Assembly: GCA_026398575.1 (NCBI GenBank)
Contig: JAPLSP010000143.1
Coordinates: 1-18,080 of the forward strand
Length of the DNA stretch: 18,080 bases
Direction of reading: 5' to 3'
Source: Candidatus Sumerlaeota bacterium
GTDB lineage: Bacteria > Sumerlaeota > Sumerlaeia > JADFCT01
Positions 1 to 6,652 of this stretch are shown one piece after another. Numbering within the stretch: position 1 is the first letter of the stretch; the number at the start of each line of letters is the position of its first letter. The notes beneath the pieces were generated by a model. It ran no database searches. It worked only from the letters and a program-made list of their open reading frames with translations, and was not told the DNA's origin. Position numbers and translations under genes: made by a program.

Positions 1-1
1 T

Positions 2-1240
2 TATCGGTGGTTGATAGACGGCGCCGAGTTTGCCGGGAATCAGTCGCGCACGGTTCAAGTGCTCATGAATACCACCCGCACGATGACGGCGATTTATCAT
101 TCGGATAGACCCACGCTGACAGTTGCTTCGCAGAATCCAGACAATGGGGTTAATATTTTCTTGTATCCAGCGGATACTACGGGCAAGACGCGCGGGACGA
201 CGCAGTTCGATTGTCAATATGTCTGGAGGTCTTTGCCGACGCTGACGGCGCCGCCCAGTTTGCCGAATGGTTGGCTGTTCTCGAAGTGGCTGAAGGACGG
301 CGCCAATTTTCCATCCAACACATACCGCGACGTACTGTGTTCGATGGATACGGACCACACGATGATGGCTGTGTTCGCGCATCCTTATAATACTTCGCTG
401 CTGATGGTGGCTTCCACGAACCCGGACAGCGGCGCGTTTGTCTCGGTTTATCCGGCGGATAAATTCAACCGAACCACTGGCACAACGCAATTCGTCTGTT
501 CCTACGTGCCGAATTCGATGGTGACGCTGACGGCCAGGGGGACCGCGCCGAATGGTTATGTGTTCACGAAATGGCTGCGGGATGGCGCCGATTTCGCGAA
601 CAATACGTACCGCGACGTGCTGTGCTCCATGGCCACTGACCACACGATGACTGCGGTATATGCTCATCCCTATAATACTGCGCTGCTTACCGTGGCTTCA
701 TCGAGTCCGGCCAGCGGCGCGTTTGTCTCGGTTTATCCGGCGGATAAATACAGTCAGACCACCGGCACGACACAGTTTGTCTGTTCTTATGTGCCGAATT
801 CGATGATCACGCTGACAGCCCGAGGAACCGCGCCCAATGGGTATGTGTTCTGGAAGTGGCTGAGAGACGGCGCCGATTTTCCAAACAACACATATCGCGA
901 TGTGTTATGTTCGATGGGCAGCGACCACACGATGACGGCGGTTTACAGGCGCCCTGCTAATACTGCGCTGCTGACGGTGGCCTCATCGAACCCTGACAGC
1001 GGAGCGGTTGTTTCAATTTATCCGGCGGATATATACAATCAAACCACCGGCACAACGCAGTTCGTCGCTTCGTATAGGCCGAATTCGATGATCACGCTGA
1101 CGGCAAGGGGAACCGCGCCGAACGGCAATGTGTTCTGGAAATGGCTGATGGACGGCGCCTATTTCCCGAATAACACCTATCGCGACGTGCTATGTTCGAT
1201 GGGCAACGACCACACGATGACGGCGGTGTATAAGCCCTGA
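2..1240 (+). CDS. InlB-B-type repeat surface protein (3' end, 5' truncated by window)
   Basis: The reading frame is open from base 2 to the stop at 1238-1240, so the true start lies before the window. The TTG at position 11 is not a start: codons before it (Y-R-W) continue the repeat pattern, where R-W-L-I-D-G-A corresponds to K-W-L-R-D-G-A in later units. The visible 412 residues are the end of one unit plus four units of 95 residues. Each unit has LTVAS, then YPAD, a GTTQF segment, TLTA, PNG-VF-KW, DGA-F and a closing HTMTAVY. This matches the divergent InlB B-repeat (Listeria/Bacteroidales repeat) pattern of small beta-grasp-like modules in bacterial surface or secreted proteins. The protein ends right after the last unit with K-P, with no C-terminal sorting signal or membrane anchor visible. 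Ligand and function are unknown. The family call is by motif pattern, not by search. Confidence 0.75.
   Translation, partial: YRWLIDGAEFAGNQSRTVQVLMNTTRTMTAIYHSDRPTLTVASQNPDNGVNIFLYPADTTGKTRGTTQFDCQYVWRSLPTLTAPPSLPNGWLFSKWLKDGANFPSNTYRDVLCSMDTDHTMMAVFAHPYNTSLLMVASTNPDSGAFVSVYPADKFNRTTGTTQFVCSYVPNSMVTLTARGTAPNGYVFTKWLRDGADFANNTYRDVLCSMATDHTMTAVYAHPYNTALLTVASSSPASGAFVSVYPADKYSQTTGTTQFVCSYVPNSMITLTARGTAPNGYVFWKWLRDGADFPNNTYRDVLCSMGSDHTMTAVYRRPANTALLTVASSNPDSGAVVSIYPADIYNQTTGTTQFVASYRPNSMITLTARGTAPNGNVFWKWLMDGAYFPNNTYRDVLCSMGNDHTMTAVYKP
101..1237 (+). repeat. Four tandem 285-bp (95-residue) coding repeats
   Basis: Units run at 101-385, 386-670, 671-955 and 956-1237 with no length variation: the anchor serine of LTVAS falls at residues 40, 135, 230 and 325 counted from base 11. 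Units 2 to 4 are close to each other (shared blocks such as SGAFVSVYPAD and TLTARGTAPNG). Unit 1 is more divergent (FLYPADTTGK and PPSLPNG), which suggests recent duplication of the C-terminal units. A further partial unit occupies bases 2-100. Confidence 0.85.
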
Positions 1241-1281
1241 TAAAATGATAAATGTTTTTTCGTAGAAGCCTCGCCAAATGA

Positions 1282-1369
1282 AGGTCACCACAGAGACACC
1301 GAGGCACAGAGAAATACATTAAAAAATCGTTATGAATTTCTCTGTGCCTCGGTGTCTCTGTGGTGACCT
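1282..1369. repeat. Perfect 34-bp inverted repeat, 20-nt loop
   Basis: The left arm is 1282-1315 and the right arm 1336-1369. They are exact reverse complements over 34 bases, separated by 20 AT-rich bases. The arms carry a CACAGAGACACCGAGGCAC core. It lies about 40 bases after the stop of the InlB-like gene. There is no T-run after the right arm, so it is not a canonical intrinsic terminator, although it could still form a strong hairpin in the mRNA. The sequence looks like a mobile or extragenic repeat (MITE/REP-like) by inference. A degenerate single copy of the same pattern follows at 1405-1435. Confidence 0.8.
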
Positions 1370-1404
1370 CATTATAATTGGCTAAAGACATACAATTAAG
1401 CAAT

Positions 1405-1435
1405 CACATAGAGCACAGAGAGCACAAAGAAAATT
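1405..1435. repeat. Single degenerate copy of the CACAGAG-type repeat
   Basis: This stretch has the alternating purine and CA-rich pattern (CACAGAGAGCACAAAG at its core) of the inverted-repeat arms at 1282-1369, but with no opposite arm close by. It is probably a relict of the same repeat family. The rest of the gene-free interval 1241-1643 shows no convincing coding sequence on either strand. Confidence 0.45.
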
Positions 1436-1557
1436 GGGAATGTTTTTCTTTGATGGTGTAAATCAGAAATTCGATTGGAATACTGAAAGGCATCTCTTTC
1501 TGGCAGATAGCGCTTGATTTCAGAGCCTCGGACGCGGATGTTTTGAGCCAAGGCGCT

Positions 1558-1591
1558 TGTCGGAGAACTTGGGAAATCCGATTCTCCGACA
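1558..1591. repeat. 10-bp hairpin upstream of the vWA-like gene
   Basis: TGTCGGAGAA (1558-1567) pairs with TTCTCCGACA (1582-1591) across a 14-nt loop. It lies about 50 bases before the chosen ATG of the next gene. An upstream TTG at 1557 is in frame with that gene, but this hairpin makes it an unlikely start. Its role is unknown: an mRNA leader structure or a short repeat remnant. Confidence 0.5.
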
Positions 1592-1643
1592 GGCTCGTGG
1601 GATTGCTTTGGATTTCAATCTGGCCCGAGTTTCTGCTTCCGCC

Positions 1644-4625
1644 ATGACTCCATTCACCAGGCGCAGATGCGCTCTTTGCTATCGCGCAAGCTTTGGGCTG
1701 GCCGCTGTGGTCTTTATCATGGGCGCATCGCTTGGTTATGCCCTGGCGGCTCAGGACAGCGGTGGCGGGGGGAAAAAATCCAAGGGCGCCGATGCCGCGC
1801 TCTCGCCTGGAAGGAATGTGCCTTCGCTCGATCAAAGCGCGCCACCCCCTGTAAGGAATGTGCCCCCGCTCGATAAAACCGCCCCGCCGTTGATGAAGAG
1901 CGCGCCTCCGCTAGATAAAAGCGATTCGCCATCGGATAAAGGCGCATCGCCGCTATCCCCAGTGACGCCGCTATCCCCAATGACGACGACGCTATCCACA
2001 ATGCCGCCGCTGCCCGCCACAAGCGCGCCGGCGTATCCGGCCGACGTGGTTTTTTGCATAGACGTTACGACGGCGAGCCGGGATTTCGATCCCAAAGGCG
2101 CGCGCGGCGCCGCTATTCTGTTTGCGGACGCGCTCCTGCCGGAAGGCTCGCGGCGGGCGGCGCTGGTTTTTTCCAATGAATCGCGCAGCCTGATGGCGCC
2201 TTCCGTTGCGACTCTGGCCGTGCGCGCCTTTCCCGCCGATCTGAACTATTCCCTGCCTTACGTCCTGGACACGCCAGCACGGGGCGTCGTGAATCCGATC
2301 AAGGCGATGGAGCATGCGCTGGACCTTCTCAAGGACAGCCGCGCCGCGCGCAAGGCGGTTTTTATCCTGCTGGGGCATCGGCTGCAGATCAGCCAGGCGG
2401 GCGAACTGAACCGGCGCATCGCCCAGGTGGCCGCCGAAATCGCGCCGCGCTGCCGCCTCCAAAACACACAGCTCTTCATCGCGCATCGAGACCGCTTGGA
2501 CGAGATCGGCGCTTTATGGAACGACATCGCCGGCGCGACCGGGGGCGCCGCGGCCTTCATCGAAGACCCGGAGGATTTGGTCCCGACCGTCCTGGATTGG
2601 TCCGCCGCTTTTTCGGGGATTTTGCAGATGGCGCCGGGCGAAGACAAGAGCGCCGTGTCGGTCCAATCCGGCCAGAAATACGCCGCTGTTTTCGATATGG
2701 CCCAGGACTCGCCCGAACTGGCGCAAAAGCGTCTTCTGGAAAAGCGGTTCTCGCTTGAAGACGAAAATAAGATGATCGTTATGGGAGGCTACGGCTTGGC
2801 GCTGCTGACGGCCGAGGCTTCCGGAACGCTGCCGACGCCGATCCCCTCCGACCGCATGCGCCGGTTTTATTCGCGCCTCGCGCAGCGCATCCATGTGACG
2901 GCTTCGCCCGAGCTCCTCTTTGCGGACAGCACATGGACGATTCGCGTGGACATGGGGCCCGGCAGCGCCCGGCTGGATTCGCAGAAACTCCTGCCCGAAG
3001 GCAGTTGCGCGCAATTGCGGCAGATATTGCCCGCCGGGAGCAAGGAAAAGCCCAAGCCGCGCATCGAGACATTGCGCGTGATCAAAGACGCCCTCGGAAA
3101 AAGCCTGATTTATGAAGCGCGCTTCGCCCCGCCCCTTGAAGCCGGGCGCTACGGTCTTTATCTGGGCGCCAAACCCGGCAAGCAGCCCGCGGAGTTCCTC
3201 AAGCTGGATGCGCGCGTTTTTCCGAAAGCCATGAGCGCGCTGATCGGCCTCGAGCCGGGCGAGGGAACCAGGAAAAAGCTGACGGTCAAAGCGGCGCCAC
3301 CCGATTCATTTCAAGGCCAGGTCAGCGTTTGGGCCGCCGTGCAGCAGGACGGCGCCGCGTTGCGCTATGTGAATGCCATTGCGGCGGGCGACCGCTACGA
3401 GATCCTTTTGTCCAATGAGTACCTCGTCGGCGGGGCTTATCGCGTCGTCCTCGGCGCGCTGGGGCTGAAAGGAAACAATTTCCCGGCATATTTGCCCGGC
3501 CCGCTCAAACAATTTCCGCCCCCAATCCCGACGCCCGAAACTTTGCCGGCCGAGATCGTCAAGCGGACCGCCACGACGCCTCTGAACGCGGATTCCCTGG
3601 CGATTCCGCCGTTGGACGTCAAACCGAAGAAAGTGGAAATCGCGCAAGCCACGGCGCTCCCAACCAAAGCGGCACAAGCCGAGCCACTGCCCAAAGGCGA
3701 GCAAACGCCGTCGCCCAAAGCCGAAAGCGCATCGCCGACGTTGGTCGCGTCTTTGCCGCTGCAGACAGCGGCGCCGGCGCGAGTCATTGCGAGCGCGAAA
3801 TCGAACGACATGGCTTATTTCGTGGCGGGCAACGTCACGATGCTTGTCTTCCTGATCGCGCTGCTTTTCGTGGGGTTTCGGTTGGGCTTGTTTCCTGGAC
3901 GCCTGGCGGAATTGCAGTTTCCGCAGAATCTGGAAACGCCTGCGCGCGAGGAGGAATCAACTCTCAAAACTGATGGACCAAGCCCTGCCGCGCCCAGCCC
4001 TGATAAAGCTGCTCAAAGCGCCGAAGATGCGCTGAAGGAAGCCTTGAAACAAGAACCGCCGCGCCGCCAATTGACGGAGATGGACCTGTTGGGATCGGCG
4101 GCGACGATTCGGGAAGAGAAGCCTGCCTCTGCCGAGCCGCCTTCAGCCGATGCGACTCAACCGGTGAAAGACGCCGCTGGCGCCGCTATCTCCGCCGCCG
4201 GCGTCAATCTATCCGCGGAGGCGCCGGCGACAGAAAAGAAACCAACGGCGCCCGTGGGGGAAGAAGAAGTCGAGGCGCCGGAGGCGGAGAAAGAAACGGC
4301 GGCGACTGGCCGCATAGCAAAAGAGGGCGTCTCCAAGCCGGCGCCTTTTACGGAGGGAGATCTTTTGGAAGCGCTGGTCAACGAGAGCATCGCTGACGCC
4401 GGCGCCGAAGGCCGTCAACCGGATTCTGCGCAAAGCCAGCCAATCACTCCGGCAGCGCAAGACAAGGCGGCGCCCCAGCCCGCGGAAGCCGCCGCCGTTG
4501 GAGTGGCTCCGCCCCCAGCAGGCGAAACGGAAAAAAAAGATAGCGATATGGCGGCAGGATTTTTATCGCAGGAAGATTTGGACGCTCTATTATCGGGCGC
4601 CGGCCCGCAGCATCCGAAGAATTAG
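1644..4625 (+). CDS. Secreted/membrane-anchored vWA-like protein with cytoplasmic acidic motif tail
   Basis: The protein is 993 residues from the ATG at 1644. That start is chosen because a signal peptide begins there (MTPFTRRR basic region, hydrophobic FGLAAVVFIMGASLGYALA, cleavage near ALAA-QD). The frame is also open from a TTG at 1557. No clear Shine-Dalgarno is seen. Residues about 55-130 are Pro/Ser/Asp-rich repeats. Residues about 133-330 resemble a von Willebrand factor A domain (DVVFCIDVTTAS near residue 140), but the MIDAS motif is degenerate, lacking a proper DxSxS. Residues about 340-650 are unrecognised, likely beta-rich. A proline-rich stretch leads to one transmembrane helix at about 730-752 (NVTMLVFLIALLFVGF). 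The roughly 240-residue Ala/Glu/Pro-rich tail would be cytoplasmic. It contains three related motifs: LTEMDLL (from residue 810), FTEGDLLEAL, and LSQEDLDALLSG just before the C-terminus. The last strongly resembles the FliM/FliY N-terminal segment that binds phospho-CheY. The function is unknown, and a signalling or scaffold link is inference. The next gene follows after 66 bases. Confidence 0.7.
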   Translation: MTPFTRRRCALCYRASFGLAAVVFIMGASLGYALAAQDSGGGGKKSKGADAALSPGRNVPSLDQSAPPPVRNVPPLDKTAPPLMKSAPPLDKSDSPSDKGASPLSPVTPLSPMTTTLSTMPPLPATSAPAYPADVVFCIDVTTASRDFDPKGARGAAILFADALLPEGSRRAALVFSNESRSLMAPSVATLAVRAFPADLNYSLPYVLDTPARGVVNPIKAMEHALDLLKDSRAARKAVFILLGHRLQISQAGELNRRIAQVAAEIAPRCRLQNTQLFIAHRDRLDEIGALWNDIAGATGGAAAFIEDPEDLVPTVLDWSAAFSGILQMAPGEDKSAVSVQSGQKYAAVFDMAQDSPELAQKRLLEKRFSLEDENKMIVMGGYGLALLTAEASGTLPTPIPSDRMRRFYSRLAQRIHVTASPELLFADSTWTIRVDMGPGSARLDSQKLLPEGSCAQLRQILPAGSKEKPKPRIETLRVIKDALGKSLIYEARFAPPLEAGRYGLYLGAKPGKQPAEFLKLDARVFPKAMSALIGLEPGEGTRKKLTVKAAPPDSFQGQVSVWAAVQQDGAALRYVNAIAAGDRYEILLSNEYLVGGAYRVVLGALGLKGNNFPAYLPGPLKQFPPPIPTPETLPAEIVKRTATTPLNADSLAIPPLDVKPKKVEIAQATALPTKAAQAEPLPKGEQTPSPKAESASPTLVASLPLQTAAPARVIASAKSNDMAYFVAGNVTMLVFLIALLFVGFRLGLFPGRLAELQFPQNLETPAREEESTLKTDGPSPAAPSPDKAAQSAEDALKEALKQEPPRRQLTEMDLLGSAATIREEKPASAEPPSADATQPVKDAAGAAISAAGVNLSAEAPATEKKPTAPVGEEEVEAPEAEKETAATGRIAKEGVSKPAPFTEGDLLEALVNESIADAGAEGRQPDSAQSQPITPAAQDKAAPQPAEAAAVGVAPPPAGETEKKDSDMAAGFLSQEDLDALLSGAGPQHPKN
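1811..1936 (+). repeat. 42-bp tandem coding repeat (proline-rich linker)
   Basis: Three consecutive, increasingly divergent 42-base units start at about 1811, 1853 and 1895. Units 1 and 2 share AAGGAATGTGCC at their start. They encode 14-residue units of the type RNVPPLDKTAPPL. The region lies between the signal peptide and the vWA-like domain and presumably forms an extended extracytoplasmic linker. Degenerate S-P-L-S-P repeats continue to about 2010. Confidence 0.65.
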
Positions 4626-4691
4626 GTGGGCAGCTCCCATGCTGGCGCCGTATGAAAATGAGCCGATTGCCGACAAGGATAGGAAGGAAGT

Positions 4692-5573
4692 ATGCCCGAA
4701 ACTCAAAAGGTATTGCTGGTTCCTGTTGCCGCAGGATTAAAAGTGATGGAGCGCTACGGCTTGCTTTGCGAATGCCGTTGCCACTGGAAGGACTCGAATC
4801 TGTCCGAATTTGCCAGCCGCATTCGCGTGGCCCATGCGCCGCTGGTTATGATCGGCAACGGGCGCAATTATCCGATCAATATTGCCTCGTCCAACGAACC
4901 ATATCGCAACGCCAGTTTGAAGACGCTGGAAAGCTATATCCGCAATGCTCATCTGGCGCCCAATTGCCAGATGGTGGTGGTGTATCCGCCTGCGCAGTTT
5001 TGGAATGAAGACGCCGGAAAGCCCTGCAAAATCCGCAAAGTCGGCGACTATGGGCACATGGTCGAGGGACTTCGCTATCTGGCTCGCGTCGCCGCAAAAA
5101 TGAAGCTGTATCTGGTGGTGGAAAATTATCGCGCCATCTGGGAAGACGTTCCCGCCGGCGAGGAGTATCAGCACGGCGTCCACCATGGACAGGTGCGCGA
5201 ATATTTCGCTTCGTCGCCCAATGAATGGGGACGCCTGCCCGCTGAAGTGAACGAGCCGAATTTCGGATTGTGCCTGGATACATGCCATGCGGTTACTTAC
5301 GCCCAGCGGCTGCCGCCCGGGGCGCGCGAAGGCTTCCTTGGCTTATATCCCGCCATTGCGGGCGATCGCCTGTGGCACCTCCACTGGAACGATAACATTG
5401 TGGGCAATAATCTGGGCCGTCAGGATTTGCACTTGCCGCTGGGCAAGGGAACCATCCCCCGCAAACTCCATACGGAGCTCAACGCCAGCCGCTCGGTCAA
5501 AACCTGCCTCTTCGAGCGCTGGAAGCATGAGGGCGATCTGTCGCAGGACATTCGTTTTGTCGAGCGGTTGTAG
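4692..5573 (+). CDS. Xylose isomerase-like TIM-barrel (sugar phosphate isomerase/epimerase family)
   Basis: The product is 293 residues. The ATG at 4692 follows a strong Shine-Dalgarno (AGGAAGGAAG). The pattern fits the AP-endonuclease-2/xylose-isomerase-like TIM barrel family: VVEN (E144) at one strand end, LCLDTCHA (D196, H199), WHLHWND (H229, H231, D234), then DLHLPLGKG (D245, H247) and LFER (E275). E144, D196, H231 and E275 are plausible divalent metal ligands by analogy with sugar epimerases of this fold; this is inference. Only 11 bases separate it from livH, so it probably shares the liv transcript. Its substrate is unknown. It could act on a product linked to the imported compound, or be an unrelated passenger. 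No signal peptide is visible, so it should be cytoplasmic. Confidence 0.75.
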   Translation: MPETQKVLLVPVAAGLKVMERYGLLCECRCHWKDSNLSEFASRIRVAHAPLVMIGNGRNYPINIASSNEPYRNASLKTLESYIRNAHLAPNCQMVVVYPPAQFWNEDAGKPCKIRKVGDYGHMVEGLRYLARVAAKMKLYLVVENYRAIWEDVPAGEEYQHGVHHGQVREYFASSPNEWGRLPAEVNEPNFGLCLDTCHAVTYAQRLPPGAREGFLGLYPAIAGDRLWHLHWNDNIVGNNLGRQDLHLPLGKGTIPRKLHTELNASRSVKTCLFERWKHEGDLSQDIRFVERL

Positions 5574-5584
5574 GGCTGGCGCCG

Positions 5585-6460
5585 ATGATCTATTTTCTGC
5601 AGCAATCCCTCAATGCCCTGCAATTGGGCAGCGTTTACGCGCTGATTGCGCTCGGCTATACGATGGTCTATGGCGTGCTGACCATGATCAATTTCGCGCA
5701 CGGCGATTTGTTCATGGTGGGAGCGTTCGTCCTGCTCATCTGCGCATCGGTCTTGCACCTGCCGTTTGTCCTGGCCCTGCCGTTGACGATGGCCGCCGTG
5801 GCGCTGCTCGGCGCGCTGATCGAACGCGTCGCCTATCGCCCGCTGCGCGAAGCGCCGCGCGTCTCGGCCATCATCACGGCGCTGGGCGTCGGACTGTTTC
5901 TTGAAAGTGTGACGAACGCGCTGTGTCCCTATACCCAGGGGCTTCCGCCCATGCTGCCCGCCAGGAATTGGAATTGGGGCGGCTTATCCCTGTCTTTGCT
6001 GCAACTCATCATCATCGCCCTCTCGCTGGCGCTGATGGCGGCGCTCGACTTCATCGTGCATCGCACGAAGGCAGGCCTGGCCATGCGCGCCATCGCGTAT
6101 GACAAGACGGCGGCGGGATACATGGGCATTCCCGTGGACCGGATCATCTCGCTGACGTTTGCGCTGGGCGCGGGATTGGGCGCGGCGGCAGGGGCGCTGT
6201 ATGCGCTGGCTTATCCCGCGATTGATCCTTATATGGGCGTCATGATCGGCTGGAAGGCGTTTATCGCGGCGGTGGTGGGCGGTATCGGCAGCATTCGCGG
6301 CGCCATGCTGGGGGGATTCATCCTGGGCGGGCTCGAGATCATGGTGGCGGCGTTCCTGCCCTCGACGTGGCGCGACGCCGTGGCCTTCGCGCTGTTGTTT
6401 GCGCTGCTGATTTTCCGTCCCTATGGCATTTTGGGACGGCCGAGAATGCAGAAAGTTTAA
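5585..6460 (+). CDS. livH: Branched-chain amino acid/amide ABC transporter permease LivH
   Basis: The product is 291 residues, the usual LivH size, with about eight hydrophobic helices. The N-terminus (LQLGSVYALIALGYTMVYGVLTMINFAHGDLFMVGAF) and the C-terminal block (GWKAFIAAVVGGIGSIRGAMLGGF) are characteristic of the LivH half of HAAT-family importers. With LivM it forms the inner-membrane channel for branched-chain amino acids, amides or urea-like substrates; the exact substrate cannot be read from the permease. The ATG at 5585 is 11 bases after the TIM-barrel gene. The stop is followed by a 192-base spacer filled by a palindromic element, then livM-livG. Confidence 0.9.
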   Translation: MIYFLQQSLNALQLGSVYALIALGYTMVYGVLTMINFAHGDLFMVGAFVLLICASVLHLPFVLALPLTMAAVALLGALIERVAYRPLREAPRVSAIITALGVGLFLESVTNALCPYTQGLPPMLPARNWNWGGLSLSLLQLIIIALSLALMAALDFIVHRTKAGLAMRAIAYDKTAAGYMGIPVDRIISLTFALGAGLGAAAGALYALAYPAIDPYMGVMIGWKAFIAAVVGGIGSIRGAMLGGFILGGLEIMVAAFLPSTWRDAVAFALLFALLIFRPYGILGRPRMQKV

Positions 6461-6473
6461 TGCTGATAGGATG

Positions 6474-6610
6474 TGCGCCAGCTTTTGGAGTAAGGTGGCT
6501 TGCCGCCTTCTTTTTAGCGTATCAATGGTCCTGGCGCCAAAAAGAAGGCGGCAAGCGGGAGTTCGCAGCGAAGCGAGAATCTCCGCTCTTATACTCCAAA
6601 AGCTGGCGCA
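6474..6610. repeat. Nested palindromic element, copy 1 (between livH and livM)
   Basis: The outer arms are 6474-6492 and 6592-6610, a perfect 19-bp inverted repeat ending in TGCGCCAGC/GCTGGCGCA. The inner arms are 6498-6515 and 6539-6556, a perfect 18-bp pair (GCTTGCCGCCTTCTTTTT and its complement) around a 23-nt loop. A smaller imperfect hairpin fills about 6556-6588. The element is open for translation: from ATG 6460 to the stop ending at 6618 it would encode 52 residues (MLIGCAPAFGVRWLAAFF and onwards), but I see no reason to call this a gene. Bases 6474-6515 are identical to 8647-8688 in livF. It occupies almost the whole livH-livM spacer. Confidence 0.85.
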
Positions 6611-6652
6611 GATCCTGAATGCATTAAAATAATTTCATTTGCGACAGTGTTT

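Noticed and set aside
11..13. TTG as the start of the InlB-like protein
   Set aside because: The repeat pattern continues upstream of it to the window edge, so the gene is truncated, not starting there.
1557..1643. TTG start giving 29 more residues on the vWA-like protein
   Set aside because: The extension would bury the signal peptide and it overlaps a hairpin; the ATG at 1644 starts a classical signal sequence.
1404..1835. 143-residue minus-strand frame in the spacer and 5' part of the vWA-like gene
   Set aside because: It overlaps repeat sequence and the signal peptide region on the other strand, with no family signature.
4563..4598. Flagellar switch protein FliM/FliN gene
   Set aside because: Only the short LSQEDLDALLSG peptide resembles FliM; none of the FliM middle or SpoA-like domains is present.
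6460..6618. 52-residue small protein spanning palindromic element copy 1
   Set aside because: It is entirely repeat-derived with no ribosome site; its similarity to the LivF N-terminus is explained by the shared element.
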